A stretch of DNA of 64,000 nt. Origin: Citreicoccus inhibens (lineage in GTDB: Bacteria > Myxococcota > Myxococcia > Myxococcales > Myxococcaceae). Of the stretch, positions 63,868-64,000 are shown piece by piece. The notes below the pieces were generated by a model. It did no database searches, was not told the DNA's origin, and saw nothing but the letters and a program-made list of their open reading frames with translations. The first letter of the stretch is position 1. Each line of letters opens with the position of its first letter. Where the stretch lies: the NCBI RefSeq assembly GCF_019039035.1, contig NZ_JAHNZT010000018.1, positions 62,001 through 126,000 of the forward strand. Reading direction: 5' to 3'. The position numbers were made by a program, and so were the translations under genes.

Positions 63868-63907
63868 GGGCGTCGCGGAGTCACCTCCGCGGCGCCCGTC
63901 GTGTTTT
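63868..63907. terminator. Intrinsic terminator between convergent genes
   Basis: GGGCGTCGCGGAG and CTCCGCGGCGCCC form a 13-bp stem (one mismatch) around a TCAC loop, followed by GTCGTGTTTT. It serves the DUF4476 gene. Confidence 0.75.
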
Positions 63908-64000
63908 CAGCGTCCGTGCAGCGCGGTCCAGATGGCACGGGACTCCGGCGCGCTCACGGGGGCATGGAGGCTGGCCATCACCCGCCCCTCGGCATCGAGC
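63907..64000 (-). CDS. C-terminal fragment of a leftward gene running off the window
   Basis: An open frame enters from the right edge and ends at a TGA at 63907-63909. The last residues read LDAEGRVMASLHAPVSAPESRAIWTALHGR, with normal codon use for this genome. Too short to identify. The terminator-like hairpin just downstream supports a real gene end. Confidence 0.5.
   Translation of the reverse strand, partial: LDAEGRVMASLHAPVSAPESRAIWTALHGR

Overview
The window looks like chromosomal DNA of a myxobacterium, probably Myxococcaceae or Archangiaceae (inference). It is very GC-rich and rich in lipoproteins and secreted proteins. It carries a DUF4476 protein, a MacB/FtsX-type ABC permease, an FHA-AAA protein and a large NRPS locus. 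I saw no rRNA, tRNA, CRISPR array, insertion sequence or prophage module.

Layout. (1) 1-9.8 kb: a lipoprotein, a very large double SF1 helicase, a CARDB/HYR-like lipoprotein, a YgiQ-family radical SAM protein, a small conserved protein and a ChaN-like lipoprotein. (2) 10.3-18.3 kb: a locus of exported proteins. It holds three paralogous Hint-domain (hedgehog/intein-fold) proteins, two paralogous single-membrane-span proteins, a subtilisin-like protease and a beta-propeller lipoprotein. (3) 18.3-21.8 kb: an exported beta-rich protein and a HEAT-repeat protein. (4) 21.8-54.4 kb: a biosynthetic gene cluster. (5) 54.4-64 kb: an M1 aminopeptidase, a tiny acidic protein, an ABC permease, an FHA-GAF-AAA protein, a phosphoglycerate-mutase-like enzyme and a DUF4476 protein.

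The centre of interest is region 4. A leftward ten-gene operon (31486 to 23043), with most gene junctions overlapping or abutting, encodes a complete amino-group carrier protein (AmCP/LysW) pathway. It has LysW ending in EDWGE, a LysX-type ligase, a LysZ-type kinase, a LysY/ArgC-type reductase and a LysK-type deacylase. The LysJ/ArgD aminotransferase that would complete lysine or ornithine synthesis is absent. In its place are a split transketolase, a PAPS-type sulfotransferase, an SDR with a degenerate active site and an HK97-fold encapsulin-like shell protein. Diverging rightward are an acyl/aryl-AMP ligase, a C-A-T-TE NRPS, a free carrier protein, a four-module NRPS (C-A-T x4, TE) and an EmrB/EmrA-type exporter.

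Inferred working model: glutamate is captured on LysW and converted to its semialdehyde. The transketolase extends it by two carbons, and the product is then reduced and sulfated, perhaps inside or on a protein shell. LysK releases an unusual, probably cyclic, amino acid, and proline-like adenylation domains build it into an acyl-capped peptide. The AmCP-transketolase-sulfotransferase logic matches what is known for vazabitide/azinomycin/ficellomycin-type azabicycles. The capsid-like protein matches what I recall as natural-product (family 3) encapsulins. The actual product is unknown.
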